From NCBI RefSeq assembly GCF_038397745.1, contig NZ_CP151636.1, forward strand, positions 2,914,001-2,978,000: a DNA stretch of 64,000 nt, written 5' to 3'. Positions 5,753 to 14,499 of the stretch are shown here, one piece after another (the stretch's first letter is position 1; the number at the start of each line of letters is the position of its first letter). The notes below the pieces were generated by a model that saw only the letters and a list, made by a program, of their open reading frames with translations, made no database searches and had not been told where the DNA came from. A program made the translations under genes and the position numbers. The stretch comes from Microbacterium sp. LWH11-1.2 (lineage in GTDB: Bacteria; Actinomycetota; Actinomycetes; Actinomycetales; Microbacteriaceae).

Positions 5753-6179
5753 GTTCCGCGACTCGATCGACATCGCCGCCGCCCCGGAGACGGTGTTCGA
5801 GTATCTGGTCACGGCGGAGGGCATGACCGCCTGGATGGGCCAGTACGCCGAACTCGACCCGACGCCGGGCGGCCGATTCGCCGTCGACATCGCCGGACAC
5901 GCCATCCGGGGCGAGTACCTGCATGTCGAGCATCCGCGTCGCGTGGTCGTCTCCTGGGGAGTCGCCGGGAGCGAGACGCTTCCCGCCGAATCATCGCGCG
6001 TCGAGTTCACTCTCACTCCGACCGGTACCGGCACGCGCGTCGAGCTGACCCACTCCGACCTTCCCGACACCGAGGTGCGCGGACATGCGCACGGCTGGGC
6101 ACACTTCCTCCCGCGTCTCGGCACCGCAGGTGTCGGCGGCGATGCCGGCACCGACGACTGGCATCCGCTCGACGACTGA
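5745..6179 (+). CDS. SRPBCC (AHSA1-type) domain protein
   Basis: This protein of about 144 residues has the SRPBCC/AHSA1 fold pattern. An opening strand carries I-D-I-A-A-A-P-E-T-V-F-E-Y-L, followed by G-M-T-A-W-M-G, P-G-G-R-F, the R-V-V-V-S-W-G strand, V-E-F-T-L-T-P, and a closing helix with G-W-A-H-F-L-P-R-L. Such proteins bind hydrophobic ligands; the ligand here is unknown. I chose the GTG at 5745, overlapping the upstream stop; a GTG at 5730 is also possible. ArsR-SRPBCC pairs are common in actinobacteria, where the regulator usually controls its own operon. Confidence 0.8.
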   Translation: MAEFRDSIDIAAAPETVFEYLVTAEGMTAWMGQYAELDPTPGGRFAVDIAGHAIRGEYLHVEHPRRVVVSWGVAGSETLPAESSRVEFTLTPTGTGTRVELTHSDLPDTEVRGHAHGWAHFLPRLGTAGVGGDAGTDDWHPLDD

Positions 6180-6214
6180 ACACCCGCCCATCCCGGAACG
6201 GCAAGGAGAACAGC

Positions 6215-6565
6215 ATGGATACGGCATTCGACATCGTGCAGGGGTATCACCGCGCGTGGACCGACGGTGACGTGGAGCAGGCGATGACCTTCGTCGCGGA
6301 TGACATCACGTGTCGCGCGCCCGGAGTCGACCTGCAGGGCAAGGAGGCGTACGCCCGATACATCGGCGGGTTCGCGCCCACGCTGACCGGCATCGGGGAC
6401 ATCGCCGAGTTCTCCGACGGGGATCGTGTCGCGCTGTTCTACTACCCCCGGACCGCTGCGACGTCGACCGCTCCTGCCGCCGAGTACTTCACGGTTCGCG
6501 ACGGGAGGATCAGCGAGAGCATCCTCGTGTTCGATCGGCTCTCCTACGGGCCGCCGCGTCCGTGA
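6215..6565 (+). CDS. NTF2/SnoaL-like protein
   Basis: A 116-residue protein with the NTF2-like cone pattern: an N-terminal helix Y-H-R-A-W-T-D-G-D-V-E-Q-A-M, then F-V-A-D-D-I-T-C-R-A-P-G, a G-K-E-A-Y-A-R-Y helix, and C-terminal strands including A-E-Y-F-T-V-R-D-G-R-I. Members include small isomerases, hydrolases and ligand binders, and nothing here fixes the activity. It starts 35 bp after the SRPBCC gene behind GGCAAGGAGAAC and probably belongs to the same operon. Confidence 0.75.
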   Translation: MDTAFDIVQGYHRAWTDGDVEQAMTFVADDITCRAPGVDLQGKEAYARYIGGFAPTLTGIGDIAEFSDGDRVALFYYPRTAATSTAPAAEYFTVRDGRISESILVFDRLSYGPPRP

Positions 6566-6657
6566 ACCTGTGCGGATCCGGCCCTGCGGTTAGTCTGGAC
6601 AGCACTCATCCCGTGCGCGATCGGCCGCGGCAGAGGGACTGAACTCCAGGAGCGACC

Positions 6658-7548
6658 ATGGCTCGACGCATCGTCATCAGCGGGGCATCCGGGCTGATCG
6701 GCGGCGCGCTGGCCTCATCGCTCCGCGCCGACGGCATCGACGTGCTGACGCTCGTCCGTCGCCCGCCCCGCGATGCGACCGAGTCGCAGTGGGCGCCGGG
6801 GGAGCGCGAGCTCGACCCCGACGTCATCGCCGGAGCAGAGGCCGTCATCGCCCTCGGCGGCGCGAGCGTCGGACGGCTGCCCTGGACGCCTCGGTACAAG
6901 GAGGAGCTGGTCGACTCGCGCCTGAAGAGCACGCGCACGCTCACGACCGCCCTGCGCGCGCTGAGGCAGGATGCTCCCGCCCTGATCTCCGCATCCGCCG
7001 TCGGCTACTACGGCTCGGCCCCGGGCGAGCAGCTCACCGAGGATTCGCCTGCGGGCGACACGTTCCTCGCAGAGCTCTGCGTGCAGTGGGAGGCCGAGGC
7101 GCGCCGCGCCGAGGACCAGACCAGGGTGGCTCTGCTGCGCACGGCCCCGGTGATCCATCGGCAGGGAGTCCTCAAGCCGCTGATCCAGCTCACGCGCTTC
7201 GGCGTCGCGGGTCCCATCGGCCGAGGCACGCAGATCTGGCCGTGGATGTCGCTCGAAGACGAGGTGCGAGCGATCCGTCACATCATCGACCAGAAGATCG
7301 CCGGACCGGTGAACCTCACCGGACCCGCTCCCGCGACGGCCAACGACATCGGGCGCGCGCTCGCCCGCGAGATGCACCGGCCGTTCTGGATCCCCGCGCC
7401 CGCCTTCGCCCTGCGACTCGTGCTGAGCGCTGCAGCCACCGATTCGCTCCTCGTCTCGGATGCCGACGTGCGTCCTGCGGTGCTCGAGAAGACGGGCTTC
7501 GTCTTCACGCATCCCACGGCCGCCGAGGCGGTCGCCTCCGCGGTCTGA
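6658..7548 (+). CDS. TIGR01777/SDR39U1-type NAD(P)-dependent epimerase
   Basis: A 296-residue protein of the YfcH/SDR39U1 family. The Rossmann motif G-A-S-G-L-I-G is at residues 8-14. The family signatures V-I-A-L-G-G-A-S-V, S-A-S-A-V-G-Y-Y-G (active-site Tyr region), E-D-S-P-A-G-D-T-F-L-A-E-L-C-x-x-W-E and I-W-P-W-M-S-L-E-D follow in order. The natural substrate of this family is not established. It stands alone behind AGGAGCGACC. In mycobacteria a related gene lies near sucB/lipA/glnA, so its presence here fits a loosely conserved neighbourhood (from memory). Confidence 0.9.
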   Translation: MARRIVISGASGLIGGALASSLRADGIDVLTLVRRPPRDATESQWAPGERELDPDVIAGAEAVIALGGASVGRLPWTPRYKEELVDSRLKSTRTLTTALRALRQDAPALISASAVGYYGSAPGEQLTEDSPAGDTFLAELCVQWEAEARRAEDQTRVALLRTAPVIHRQGVLKPLIQLTRFGVAGPIGRGTQIWPWMSLEDEVRAIRHIIDQKIAGPVNLTGPAPATANDIGRALAREMHRPFWIPAPAFALRLVLSAAATDSLLVSDADVRPAVLEKTGFVFTHPTAAEAVASAV

Positions 7549-7591
7549 GACGATCTCCCGCATCGAGGGCTCCGACTGCGAGACTGAGCGC

Positions 7592-8545
7592 ATGGAGATC
7601 ATCGAGAACTCGAAGCTCACGGTCGTCGGTGCGGGAAGCGTGGGCTCGAGCGTCGCCTACGCCGCACTGATCCGCGGATCCGCGCGCCACATCGCCCTCT
7701 ACGACGTCGCGACCGAGAAGGTCGAGGCCGAGGTCCTCGACCTCGCGCACGGCACGCAGTTCACGGGCACGAGCGACATCATCGGCGGCAGCGACATCTC
7801 GGTCGCGGCCGGATCCCACGTGGTCGTGATCACCGCCGGCGCGAAACAGAAGCCCGGCCAGACGCGCACCGAGCTGGCCGAGGTGAACGCCGGCATCATC
7901 CGCAGCATGATGCCGCAGCTGCTCGAGGTCGCCCCGCACGCGGTGTATGTCATCGTCACGAATCCGTGCGATGTGCTCACGGTCATCGCGCAGGAGGTCA
8001 GCGGGCTGCCTCCCGAGCGCGTCTTCGCCTCGGGAACCGTCCTCGACACCTCCCGCCTGCGCTGGAAGCTCGCCGAGCGCGCCGGCGTATCGACCGGGAG
8101 CGTGCACGCCCACATCGTCGGCGAGCACGGAGACACCGAGTTCCCGCTGTGGTCGCGCGCCACGATCGGCACGGTCCCGATCCTCGACTGGGAGGTGCCG
8201 GGGCATCCGCGATTCACTCTCGAGGAGCTCCAGGCGATCGCCGTCGACGTGCGAGACGCCGCGTACAAGGTGATCCAGGGAAAAGGCGCGACGAACTACG
8301 CGATCGGGCTGTCGAGCGCCCGCATCGTCGAGGCGATCCTGCGCGACGAGCACGCCGTGATGCCGGTCAGCACGGTGCTGCGCGACTTCCACGGCGTGGA
8401 CGGGGTGGCGCTCTCGGTGCCGTCGATCGTGAGCGCCACCGGCGCGGTGCCGATCCGGAGCACGTCGTTCTCCACAGAGGAGCTCGACCTGCTCCGTCAC
8501 TCGGCGACCGCGCTCGAGGGAGTCAGGGCGACCCTGGGCGCCTGA
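7592..8545 (+). CDS. ldh: L-lactate dehydrogenase
   Basis: Interconverts pyruvate and L-lactate with NAD(H) in the cytoplasm. The 317-residue length is normal. Visible are the Rossmann motif G-A-G-S-V-G (residues 13-18), Asp38 in L-Y-D-V for NAD specificity, the mobile loop K-Q-K-P-G-Q-T-R, V-T-N-P-C-D, and the active-site I-V-G-E-H-G-D with His179. Loop residues Gln-Lys-Pro-Gly fit lactate rather than malate dehydrogenase (Gln at the specificity position). The start at 7592 places the dinucleotide fold at the usual distance. It is monocistronic, 43 bp after the epimerase. Confidence 0.93.
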   Translation: MEIIENSKLTVVGAGSVGSSVAYAALIRGSARHIALYDVATEKVEAEVLDLAHGTQFTGTSDIIGGSDISVAAGSHVVVITAGAKQKPGQTRTELAEVNAGIIRSMMPQLLEVAPHAVYVIVTNPCDVLTVIAQEVSGLPPERVFASGTVLDTSRLRWKLAERAGVSTGSVHAHIVGEHGDTEFPLWSRATIGTVPILDWEVPGHPRFTLEELQAIAVDVRDAAYKVIQGKGATNYAIGLSSARIVEAILRDEHAVMPVSTVLRDFHGVDGVALSVPSIVSATGAVPIRSTSFSTEELDLLRHSATALEGVRATLGA

Positions 8546-8558
8546 GCCGCCCGCCGGG

Positions 8559-9323
8559 TCAGCGACCGTGCGGGTCGCGACTGTTCAGCGTGGCGACGAC
8601 CTGGTCGTAGTCGCCGCGCGCCTCGCCGTAGCGGAGGAATTTGACGTTCTCGACCTGGATCTCGGTCGCCTCGGGCTGTGACTCCAACAGATGCATCACC
8701 TCGGCGATGAAGGCATCGAGCGGCATCGCGAAATCGCTCTCCCGCTGACCGGGCATCAGGTCGGTCTGCACGGACGGCGGCTCGAGCTCCACGACCTTCA
8801 CGGTCGATCCGTCGAGCTGGAGCCGCAGCGACTCGCTGAGCATGTGGATCGCGGCCTTGCTGGCGTTATAGCTCGGCGTGGCGCGCAGGGGAGCGAAGGC
8901 CAGCCCGGACGACACGGTCATGATGGTCGCGTCGGGCACGCTGCGCAGATGCTCGATGAACGCGCCGATGAGGCGGATCGGACCGAGCACGTTGGTCACG
9001 ATGGTCTCCTCCGCCGTCGCGAGGAATCCGGACGGCTGCGACCAGTCCTCGACGCGCATCACGCCCGCCATCGTGATGACGACGTTCAGTTCGGGGTGCG
9101 CCGCGATGACCTCGGATGCCGCGGCGCGGATGCTCTCGTCATCCGTCGTGTCGATCTGTACCGTGTGGATGCCGGGATCCTCCGCGGCGATCTCCTGCAG
9201 GAGCGCGGTGCGGCGCCCGCCGACGATCACGGTGTTGCCCGTGGCGCGGAGCGCGCGGGCGAGTGCCAGGCCGATGCCGCTCGTGGCACCGGGGATGAAG
9301 ATGGTGTTTCCGCTGATGTTCAT
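8559..9323 (-). CDS. Short-chain dehydrogenase/reductase (DltE-like)
   Basis: A 254-residue classical SDR. It has G-A-T-S-G-I-G (12-18) for the cofactor, the N-A-G variant M-A-G-V-M, T-V-S-S-G-L-A-F carrying the active-site Ser, and Y-N-A-S-K with Tyr152 and Lys156. The sequence after the catalytic Lys resembles the DltE/YciK-like subgroup of uncharacterised oxidoreductases. The start at 9323 is behind a weak site. It is read divergently from the HTH regulator gene at 9424, about 100 bp away, so it is probably the regulator's target. The substrate is unknown. Confidence 0.88.
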   Translation of the reverse strand: MNISGNTIFIPGATSGIGLALARALRATGNTVIVGGRRTALLQEIAAEDPGIHTVQIDTTDDESIRAAASEVIAAHPELNVVITMAGVMRVEDWSQPSGFLATAEETIVTNVLGPIRLIGAFIEHLRSVPDATIMTVSSGLAFAPLRATPSYNASKAAIHMLSESLRLQLDGSTVKVVELEPPSVQTDLMPGQRESDFAMPLDAFIAEVMHLLESQPEATEIQVENVKFLRYGEARGDYDQVVATLNSRDPHGR

Positions 9324-9423
9324 GCCTTCAGCGTCGATCAGGTGCGGGGCGCCCACCAGAGAGCGCTCATCCAGGGATCCGCGGTCCCTGGATGCCGACC
9401 TCCGCGGGAGGGATACTTCAGAG

Positions 9424-10260
9424 GTGGATCGAGAAGCGCTGGCCGAGTTCCTCCTGCGGCGACGGGAGATGCTGCAACCCTCCGATGTGGGGCTGAGTCC
9501 GGGCGTGCGCCGACGCACCCCCGGACTGCGCAGGGAGGAGGTCGCACAGCTCGCGACCATGTCGACCGACTACTACACGCGCCTGGAGCAGCAGCGCGGC
9601 CCGCAGCCGAGCCCGCAGATCCTCACGGCTCTCGCGCGGGCTCTCCGGCTCACGTCGGATGAACGCGACTACTTGCATCGCGTCGCCGGCTACAGCGCCC
9701 CGGATCGAGCGGCCGTGACCGACTACGTGCGCCCGGGCATGCTCCGAATACTCGACCGGCTGCACGACGCTCCGGCTTTCGTGGTCTCCGTGCTCGATGA
9801 GGTCCTGGTGCAGAACGATGCGGCCCGCGCGCTCCTCGGAGACGCGAGCCATCTGGTCGGCCTGGAGCGCAGCGGCATCTACCGGTGGTTCGCCCACCCG
9901 GACACCGAGCGGGCGCGCTACCTCGAGAGCGATCACGCTCGGCAGAGCCGCTCGCTCGTCGCGTCGCTCCGCGCCGCGCAGGGTCTGCTCGGCAGCCGCT
10001 CGCGCGCCGGCGAGATCGTCCGCGAGCTGACGGAGCGGAGCCCCGAATTCGTGCAGCTCTGGGAGGCCCAGGAGGTGCGCCGACGGTTCGAGGAGCACAA
10101 GGTCCTCGTGCATCCCGAGCTCGGCGAGATCGAGGTCGACTGTCAGGCGCTCTTCACCGAGGACGAATCCCAGGCGCTGATCGTGCTGACCGCCGCGCCC
10201 GGAAGCGAGGCGGCCGGCAAGCTCGAACTGGTCCGAGTGCTCGGCACGCAGACCGTCTGA
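9424..10260 (+). CDS. MmyB-type helix-turn-helix regulator
   Basis: A 278-residue transcription factor. An N-terminal XRE-type HTH (about residues 5-70) carries the family signature L-S-P-G-V-R-R-R-T-P-G-L-R-R-E-E-V-A-Q-L-A, followed by Y-Y-T-R-L-E-Q-Q-R-G. The rest is the MmyB-like ligand-binding (PAS-like) domain with L-D-E-V-L-V-Q-N-D-A-A and E-F-V-Q-L-W-E-A-Q-E-V. In actinobacteria these genes are typically divergent from a single SDR gene that they regulate, exactly as here. The GTG at 9424 is the best start; its ribosome site GGGAGGG is slightly far upstream. Confidence 0.9.
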   Translation: MDREALAEFLLRRREMLQPSDVGLSPGVRRRTPGLRREEVAQLATMSTDYYTRLEQQRGPQPSPQILTALARALRLTSDERDYLHRVAGYSAPDRAAVTDYVRPGMLRILDRLHDAPAFVVSVLDEVLVQNDAARALLGDASHLVGLERSGIYRWFAHPDTERARYLESDHARQSRSLVASLRAAQGLLGSRSRAGEIVRELTERSPEFVQLWEAQEVRRRFEEHKVLVHPELGEIEVDCQALFTEDESQALIVLTAAPGSEAAGKLELVRVLGTQTV

Positions 10261-10266
10261 CCGGGC

Positions 10267-11106
10267 TCAGGACTCCTCGTGGGTCCGCGGGTCGGCGTCG
10301 AACAGCCGTCCGTCCGCACGGCCGAGTGCCGTGATCGCAGCGACCTCCGCGTCGTCGAGGACGATCTCGGCGGCGGCCAGGTTCGAGACCTGATGCTCGA
10401 GCGACGAGGCCTTCGGGATCGACACGGTCTCGCGTGCGACGTGCCACGCGAGCACCGCCTGCACCGGGGTGATGCCGTGCGCCGCGGCGACCTCGGCCAC
10501 CACGCCCTCGTCGACGAGCTCGCGGGCCCGGCCGAGCGGGCTCCAGGCCTCGGTCAGGATGCCGTGCTCGCGGTGGTAGGCCAGCTGCTCCTCCTGCGGG
10601 AAGTACGGGTGCAGCTCGATCTGGTTCACGACGGGCCGGACCCCCGTCTCGCGCTCGATGCGCTCGAGGTGCTCCGGAAGGAAGTTCGACACGCCGATCT
10701 GTCGGACGATGCCGCGCTCCCGGGCATCCACGAGGGCAGCCCACGCCTGCACGTACTCGTCCTGGCTCGGGTTCGGCCAGTGGATGAGATGCAGGTCGGT
10801 GATGTCGAGTCCGAGGCGCGAACGGCTCTCCTCGGTGCTGGCCCGCGCCTTCTCCGTCGGGTGGTGGCGTCCGGGGAGCTTCGTCGTGACGATGATCTCC
10901 TCGCGCGGGGCGTCGGATGCTGCGACGCCGAGTCCCACCGATCCCTCGTTCTCGTAGTTGAACGCGGAGTCGACCAGGCGGTAGCCCGCATCGAGGGCAC
11001 CGGCGATCGACGCGGCCCCCTCGTCGCCGTAGAGCGCGTAGGTGCCGAGGCCGATGGCCGGCAGGGCGAAGCCGTTGTGAGCGGTGAAGGTGGGGACGGT
11101 GGGCAT
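10267..11106 (-). CDS. Aldo/keto reductase (2,5-diketo-D-gluconate reductase-like)
   Basis: A 279-residue NADPH-dependent aldo/keto reductase. The catalytic residues are in place: Asp and Tyr in V-D-S-A-F-N-Y-E-N-E, Lys in T-T-K-L-P-G, and His in L-I-H-W-P-N-P. The AKR signatures I-G-V-S-N-F and N-Q-I-E-L-H-P-Y-F-P are present. The C-terminal I-P-K-A-S loop for NADPH phosphate binding follows W-H-V-A-R-E. The closest named subgroup is AKR5 (diketogluconate reductases), but substrates in this family are broad. It ends 7 bp from the stop of the convergent MmyB-type gene, and no terminator is evident between them. Confidence 0.92.
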   Translation of the reverse strand: MPTVPTFTAHNGFALPAIGLGTYALYGDEGAASIAGALDAGYRLVDSAFNYENEGSVGLGVAASDAPREEIIVTTKLPGRHHPTEKARASTEESRSRLGLDITDLHLIHWPNPSQDEYVQAWAALVDARERGIVRQIGVSNFLPEHLERIERETGVRPVVNQIELHPYFPQEEQLAYHREHGILTEAWSPLGRARELVDEGVVAEVAAAHGITPVQAVLAWHVARETVSIPKASSLEHQVSNLAAAEIVLDDAEVAAITALGRADGRLFDADPRTHEES

Positions 11107-11167
11107 CGGGGCTCCTTCGGTGCGGGGGTCACTTCAGCGTAGGGCGTGACCTGCGATGCTGGCTCTC

Positions 11168-11551
11168 ATGACAGACCCCGTCCGCTGCCCGTGCTCGTCC
11201 GGGAACACGTTCGACGCCTGCTGCGGGCCGCTGCTCCAGGGCGCCCCCGCGCCGACGGCGGAGCGTCTGATGCGATCGCGGTTCACCGCCTTCTCGCTCG
11301 CCGACCGCGGGCACCTGCTGCGCACGTGGCATCCGTCGACCCGACCCGGATCCATCGAGTTCGACCCTGAGCTGAGCTGGCGCCGGCTCGTCATCCTCGA
11401 TCGTGCCGCGGGTGGTCCCTTCGATCGAGAGGGCGTCGTCGAGTTCGAGGCGCATTGGCGGCAGGGTGCCGAGCGCGGATCGCTGCACGAGCGCAGTCGC
11501 TTCGTCCGCGAGGGACGCGAGTGGTACTACGTCGACGGCGACGTGGAGTGA
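11168..11551 (+). CDS. YchJ-family SEC-C motif protein (UPF0225)
   Basis: A 127-residue protein of the YchJ/UPF0225 family. It opens with a SEC-C-type zinc motif, C-P-C-S-S-G-x-x-F-D-A-C-C-G (residues 7-20), and continues with L-M-R-S-R-F-T-A-F, T-W-H-P-S-T-R-P and the closing R-E-W-Y-Y-V-D-G-D. The function is unknown. The fold resembles NTF2-like proteins plus a zinc knuckle. Two starts are possible; I prefer ATG 11168, as relatives begin a few residues before the first Cys. Confidence 0.85.
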   Translation: MTDPVRCPCSSGNTFDACCGPLLQGAPAPTAERLMRSRFTAFSLADRGHLLRTWHPSTRPGSIEFDPELSWRRLVILDRAAGGPFDREGVVEFEAHWRQGAERGSLHERSRFVREGREWYYVDGDVE

Positions 11552-11587
11552 TGGGCGGATGTCGCCGCAGCGGCTAGATTTGAAAGC

Positions 11588-12322
11588 GTGAACGCCACCC
11601 CCGAGAACCAGCGCATCCTGCTCGACATCGCCGACCTCGACCGGCGCATCGCGCAGGCGGAGCGCGCCCGCACGCAGCCGGCCCAGGGGGCGCGGATCAC
11701 AGAGCTCGTCGCCATCCGTCAGGAGCAGCTGCGCGAGCTCACCACGCTCACGGGCACCCGAGACGACGTGCGCACCGAGCTGACGCGGCTGGAGTCCGAT
11801 GTCGCGGTCGTGGAGCAGCGCCGCAACCGCGACGCCGAGCGCCTTGCGGCCTCGACCAGTTCCAAGGATGCGCAGGCGCTCGAGCACGAGCTTGCGAGTC
11901 TCGCCCGGCGCCAGAGCGATCTCGAGGATGCCGAGCTCGACGTCATGGGCCGGCTCGAGGAGGCGGAGGCGGCTGTCGCCGCACAGCAGGCTCTGCTCGC
12001 CACCACGACGGAGGAGGGCACCGCGCTCACCTCGCAGGCGAAGGCCGATGTCGCTGCGGCGACCGACCGCGGCGCCGAGCTGGCGCGCGATCGTGCCGCG
12101 GTCGTCGCGAACGTGCCCGCCGACCTCCTCGCCGAGTACACGCGTCGTGCCGCGAACAGCGCGGGTGCAGCGCTCCTCACGCGCGGCACGTGCGAAGGGT
12201 GCCGCATGGTGCTTCCCAGCACCGATCTGAACGACATCCGCCGCGCGGCGGACGAACTCGTCGTCTTCTGCCCCGAGTGCGGCTGCGTCCTCGTGCGCAC
12301 CGAGGAATCCGGGCTCTCTTGA
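11588..12322 (+). CDS. CT398-like coiled-coil protein with C4 zinc ribbon
   Basis: The 244-residue product has a long antiparallel coiled coil (about residues 10-170, Arg/Glu/Ala/Gln heptads) followed by a C4 zinc ribbon: C-E-G-C then C-P-E-C-G near residues 204-232. This is the DUF164/CT398 architecture, thought to tether other proteins, possibly in secretion or nucleic-acid handling. The GTG at 11588 lies only 8 bases after a TAGATT hexamer (11575-11580), so the transcript is probably leaderless. It is followed 22 bp later by the polymerase gene, likely co-transcribed, as in many actinobacteria. Confidence 0.85.
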   Translation: MNATPENQRILLDIADLDRRIAQAERARTQPAQGARITELVAIRQEQLRELTTLTGTRDDVRTELTRLESDVAVVEQRRNRDAERLAASTSSKDAQALEHELASLARRQSDLEDAELDVMGRLEEAEAAVAAQQALLATTTEEGTALTSQAKADVAAATDRGAELARDRAAVVANVPADLLAEYTRRAANSAGAALLTRGTCEGCRMVLPSTDLNDIRRAADELVVFCPECGCVLVRTEESGLS

Positions 12323-12344
12323 GCGGGGTCCCCGCGCGACGTCG

Positions 12345-14042
12345 ATGAGCCGTTCGGCGTCGCAGGGACGGCGGATCGCGCTGATCGACCTCGGCGACGG
12401 GCAGTACCTGGCGGTCGAGCTCGACGACGAGGGCGGCGAACGGAGTCGCGTACCCCTCGCCGGCACGGAGCTCCTGACCTGGGTCGCCGATCTCGAGAAG
12501 ACCGCGGCGCCGCGGTGGATCATCCGCAGCGCCCGCGAGATCTACCCGATGCTGCTCGCGGGAGGCGTGCGACTCGGGCGGACGCACGACCTGCTGCTCT
12601 GCCACGCGATCCTGCGCGATACGGATGCCGTGGCTCGTCCCCTCGCTCCCTCGTCGGCGTGGGTGCGCCGTGAGCCGACGGATGCTGCTCCCGCCCTGTT
12701 CGACGTGGTCGAGCAGGGCCGCGCCGACGACCCTGTCGCCGAGGTGCTGGAGCAGTTCCGCGCGCAGCGCCGGGTGATCGAGCAGGAGCGCGATGGCCGC
12801 CTGACGCTCCTGTGCGCCGCGGAGTCGGCGGGCGGTCTGATCGCGGAGGAGATGCGGGCGGCCGGCCTTCCGTGGGACGAGGGCGTCCACGACGCGATCC
12901 TGACCGAGACGCTCGGCACCCGGCCCGTCGCGGGTGGCCTGCCCAGCAGGATGGTCGAGCTGGGCGATCGCGTGCGCGCGATCCTCAGCGACTCGACGCT
13001 GCACCTCGACAGCCAGCCGAAGCTGCTGCGTGCCCTGCACCGCGTCGGCGTGCACGTCGAGTCGACGAGCCGGTGGGAGCTTGCGAGCCAGTCGCACGCG
13101 GTCGTCGAACCGCTGCTGGAGTACAAGAAGCTCTCCCGTCTGTTCAGCGCCAACGGCTGGGCCTGGCTGGCCGAATGGGTGCATGATCGGCGATTCCGCC
13201 CCGTGTACATCCCCGGAGGCGTCGTGACCGGCCGATGGGCGTCGGCGGGCGGCGGCGCCCTGCAGCTGCCGCGCAGCCTCCGACCCGCTGTGCGCGCCGA
13301 TCCCGGCTGGACCCTGGTGGTCGCCGACGTGGCGCAGCTGGAACCGCGGATGCTGGCCGCCATGGCATCCGATTCGTCTATGGCGCGCGCGGCCCAGGGG
13401 AGCGACCTGTACGAAGGCGTCGTGGCATCCGGTGCCGTCGGAACCCGGGAAGAGGCGAAGTACGCGGTGCTCGGCGCGATGTACGGCGCCACGACCGGAG
13501 ACAGCGGCCGCCTGGTGCCGCGGCTGCGCAAGGTCTATCCGCGGGCGATGGCCCTCGTCGACAAGGCCGCGCGCACGGGCGAGGACGGCGGCGTGGTCTC
13601 GACCTGGCTGGGGCGCTCGTCGCCGCGTCCTTCGGCGGAGTGGGCGGAGCTCCAGTCGCGGGCCACAGGGGCGGATGCCGATCCGGTCGAGGTCGCCCTG
13701 GCGCGGCGGCGAGCGCGGGACTGGGGTCGGTTCACGCGCAACTTCGTGGTGCAGGGGACCGCGGCCGAGTGGTCGCTGATCTGGCTCGCCGAGATCCGTC
13801 ACCGGTTGCAGCGCGCGCCCGAGGCGGCAGTGGCCGCCACGGCATCCGGACCGTTCGCCCGGCAGCCGCACCTCGCGTTCTTCCTCCACGACGAAGTCAT
13901 CCTGCACGTGCCGGAGGAGCAGGCCGAAGCCGCCGCCGACGCGGTGCGGGTGGCGGCGGCGGTCGCCACCCGGCGCCTCTTCGGCGACTTCCCGATCGAC
14001 GTGCCGCTCGACCTCCGGATCGCGGAGTCGGCCGAGAAGTAG
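12345..14042 (+). CDS. Family A DNA polymerase with 3'-5' exonuclease-like domain
   Basis: At 565 residues this protein is much shorter than PolA because it lacks the 5' nuclease domain. Polymerase motif A is V-V-A-D-V-A-Q-L-E-P-R, motif B (O helix) runs R-E-E-A-K-Y-A-V-L-G-A-M-Y-G, and motif C is F-F-L-H-D-E-V. The N-terminal 200 residues occupy the place of the exonuclease domain but show no clear DEDD set, so proofreading is doubtful. This is the second, stand-alone Pol A-like enzyme common in actinobacteria; its role, perhaps in repair, is not settled. Confidence 0.88.
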   Translation: MSRSASQGRRIALIDLGDGQYLAVELDDEGGERSRVPLAGTELLTWVADLEKTAAPRWIIRSAREIYPMLLAGGVRLGRTHDLLLCHAILRDTDAVARPLAPSSAWVRREPTDAAPALFDVVEQGRADDPVAEVLEQFRAQRRVIEQERDGRLTLLCAAESAGGLIAEEMRAAGLPWDEGVHDAILTETLGTRPVAGGLPSRMVELGDRVRAILSDSTLHLDSQPKLLRALHRVGVHVESTSRWELASQSHAVVEPLLEYKKLSRLFSANGWAWLAEWVHDRRFRPVYIPGGVVTGRWASAGGGALQLPRSLRPAVRADPGWTLVVADVAQLEPRMLAAMASDSSMARAAQGSDLYEGVVASGAVGTREEAKYAVLGAMYGATTGDSGRLVPRLRKVYPRAMALVDKAARTGEDGGVVSTWLGRSSPRPSAEWAELQSRATGADADPVEVALARRRARDWGRFTRNFVVQGTAAEWSLIWLAEIRHRLQRAPEAAVAATASGPFARQPHLAFFLHDEVILHVPEEQAEAAADAVRVAAAVATRRLFGDFPIDVPLDLRIAESAEK

Positions 14043-14068
14043 CCGCCGTCGCCGGGGACGCGGCGAAG

Positions 14069-14074
14069 TAGACT
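14069..14074 (+). promoter_or_regulatory. -10 element of the rnpB promoter
   Basis: TAGACT ends 6 bases before the 5' end of the RNase P RNA helix P1 at 14081, which is correct spacing for transcription start. A clear -35 hexamer is not visible in the GC-rich sequence upstream. Confidence 0.55.
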
Positions 14075-14080
14075 GAAGAC

Positions 14081-14443
14081 GCGAATGGGTCGACTGGACG
14101 GCCGCGTGGCGGGCAACCGCACCGAGGAACGTCCGGGCTCCACAGGGCAGGGCGGTGGGTAACACCCACCCGGAGTGATCCGCGAGAAAGTGCCACAGAG
14201 AGCAGACCGCCCCGCAAGGGGTAAGGGTGAAAGGGTGGTGTAAGAGACCACCGGGGGTCATGGTGACATGACCCGCCAGGTAAACCTCGCCCGGAGCAAG
14301 GTCAGACAGAGGATGTTGACGCGGCTCGCCGAGTCCTCGGGTAGACCGCTAGAGTGCCACGGCAACGTGTCGCCGAGAGAGATGGCCGTCGAAGGGGCGA
14401 AGAACCCCGGAACAGAACCCGGCGTACAGGTCGGCCCATTCGC
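14081..14443 (+). ncRNA. rnpB: RNase P RNA, class A
   Basis: This is the catalytic RNA that matures tRNA 5' ends. Helix P1 is formed by GCGAATGGG (14081-14089) with CCCATTCGC (14435-14443). The conserved core is recognisable: GAGGAACGTCCGGGC near 14124, GGGTAAGGGTGAAAGGGTGG near 14219, the GTAAACC stretch near 14280, the AGACCGCTAGAG region, and ACAGAACCCGGCGTACAGG just before the 3' end of P1. The length of 363 nt fits high-GC actinobacterial A-type RNAs. It is closed by a strong hairpin terminator. Confidence 0.95.
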
Positions 14444-14450
14444 CTCAGAC

Positions 14451-14485
14451 GCAGAAGGCCCCGCTCGATGAGCGGGGCCTTCTGC
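14451..14485 (+). terminator. Bidirectional terminator (rnpB / ppgK)
   Basis: A perfect 16-bp stem (14451-14466 with 14470-14485) with the 3-base loop GAT lies between rnpB and the convergent ppgK gene. It can act for both. There is no long T tract, as is usual in this organism. Confidence 0.85.
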
Positions 14486-14499
14486 GTGGTTCCCGCAGT

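Noticed and set aside
5186..6250. Long leftward frame across attR containing V-G-P-A-G-I-E-P-T-T-S-T-V
   Set aside because: It is antisense to tRNA-derived sequence and to the ArsR and SRPBCC genes. The motif is a well-known false protein tail.
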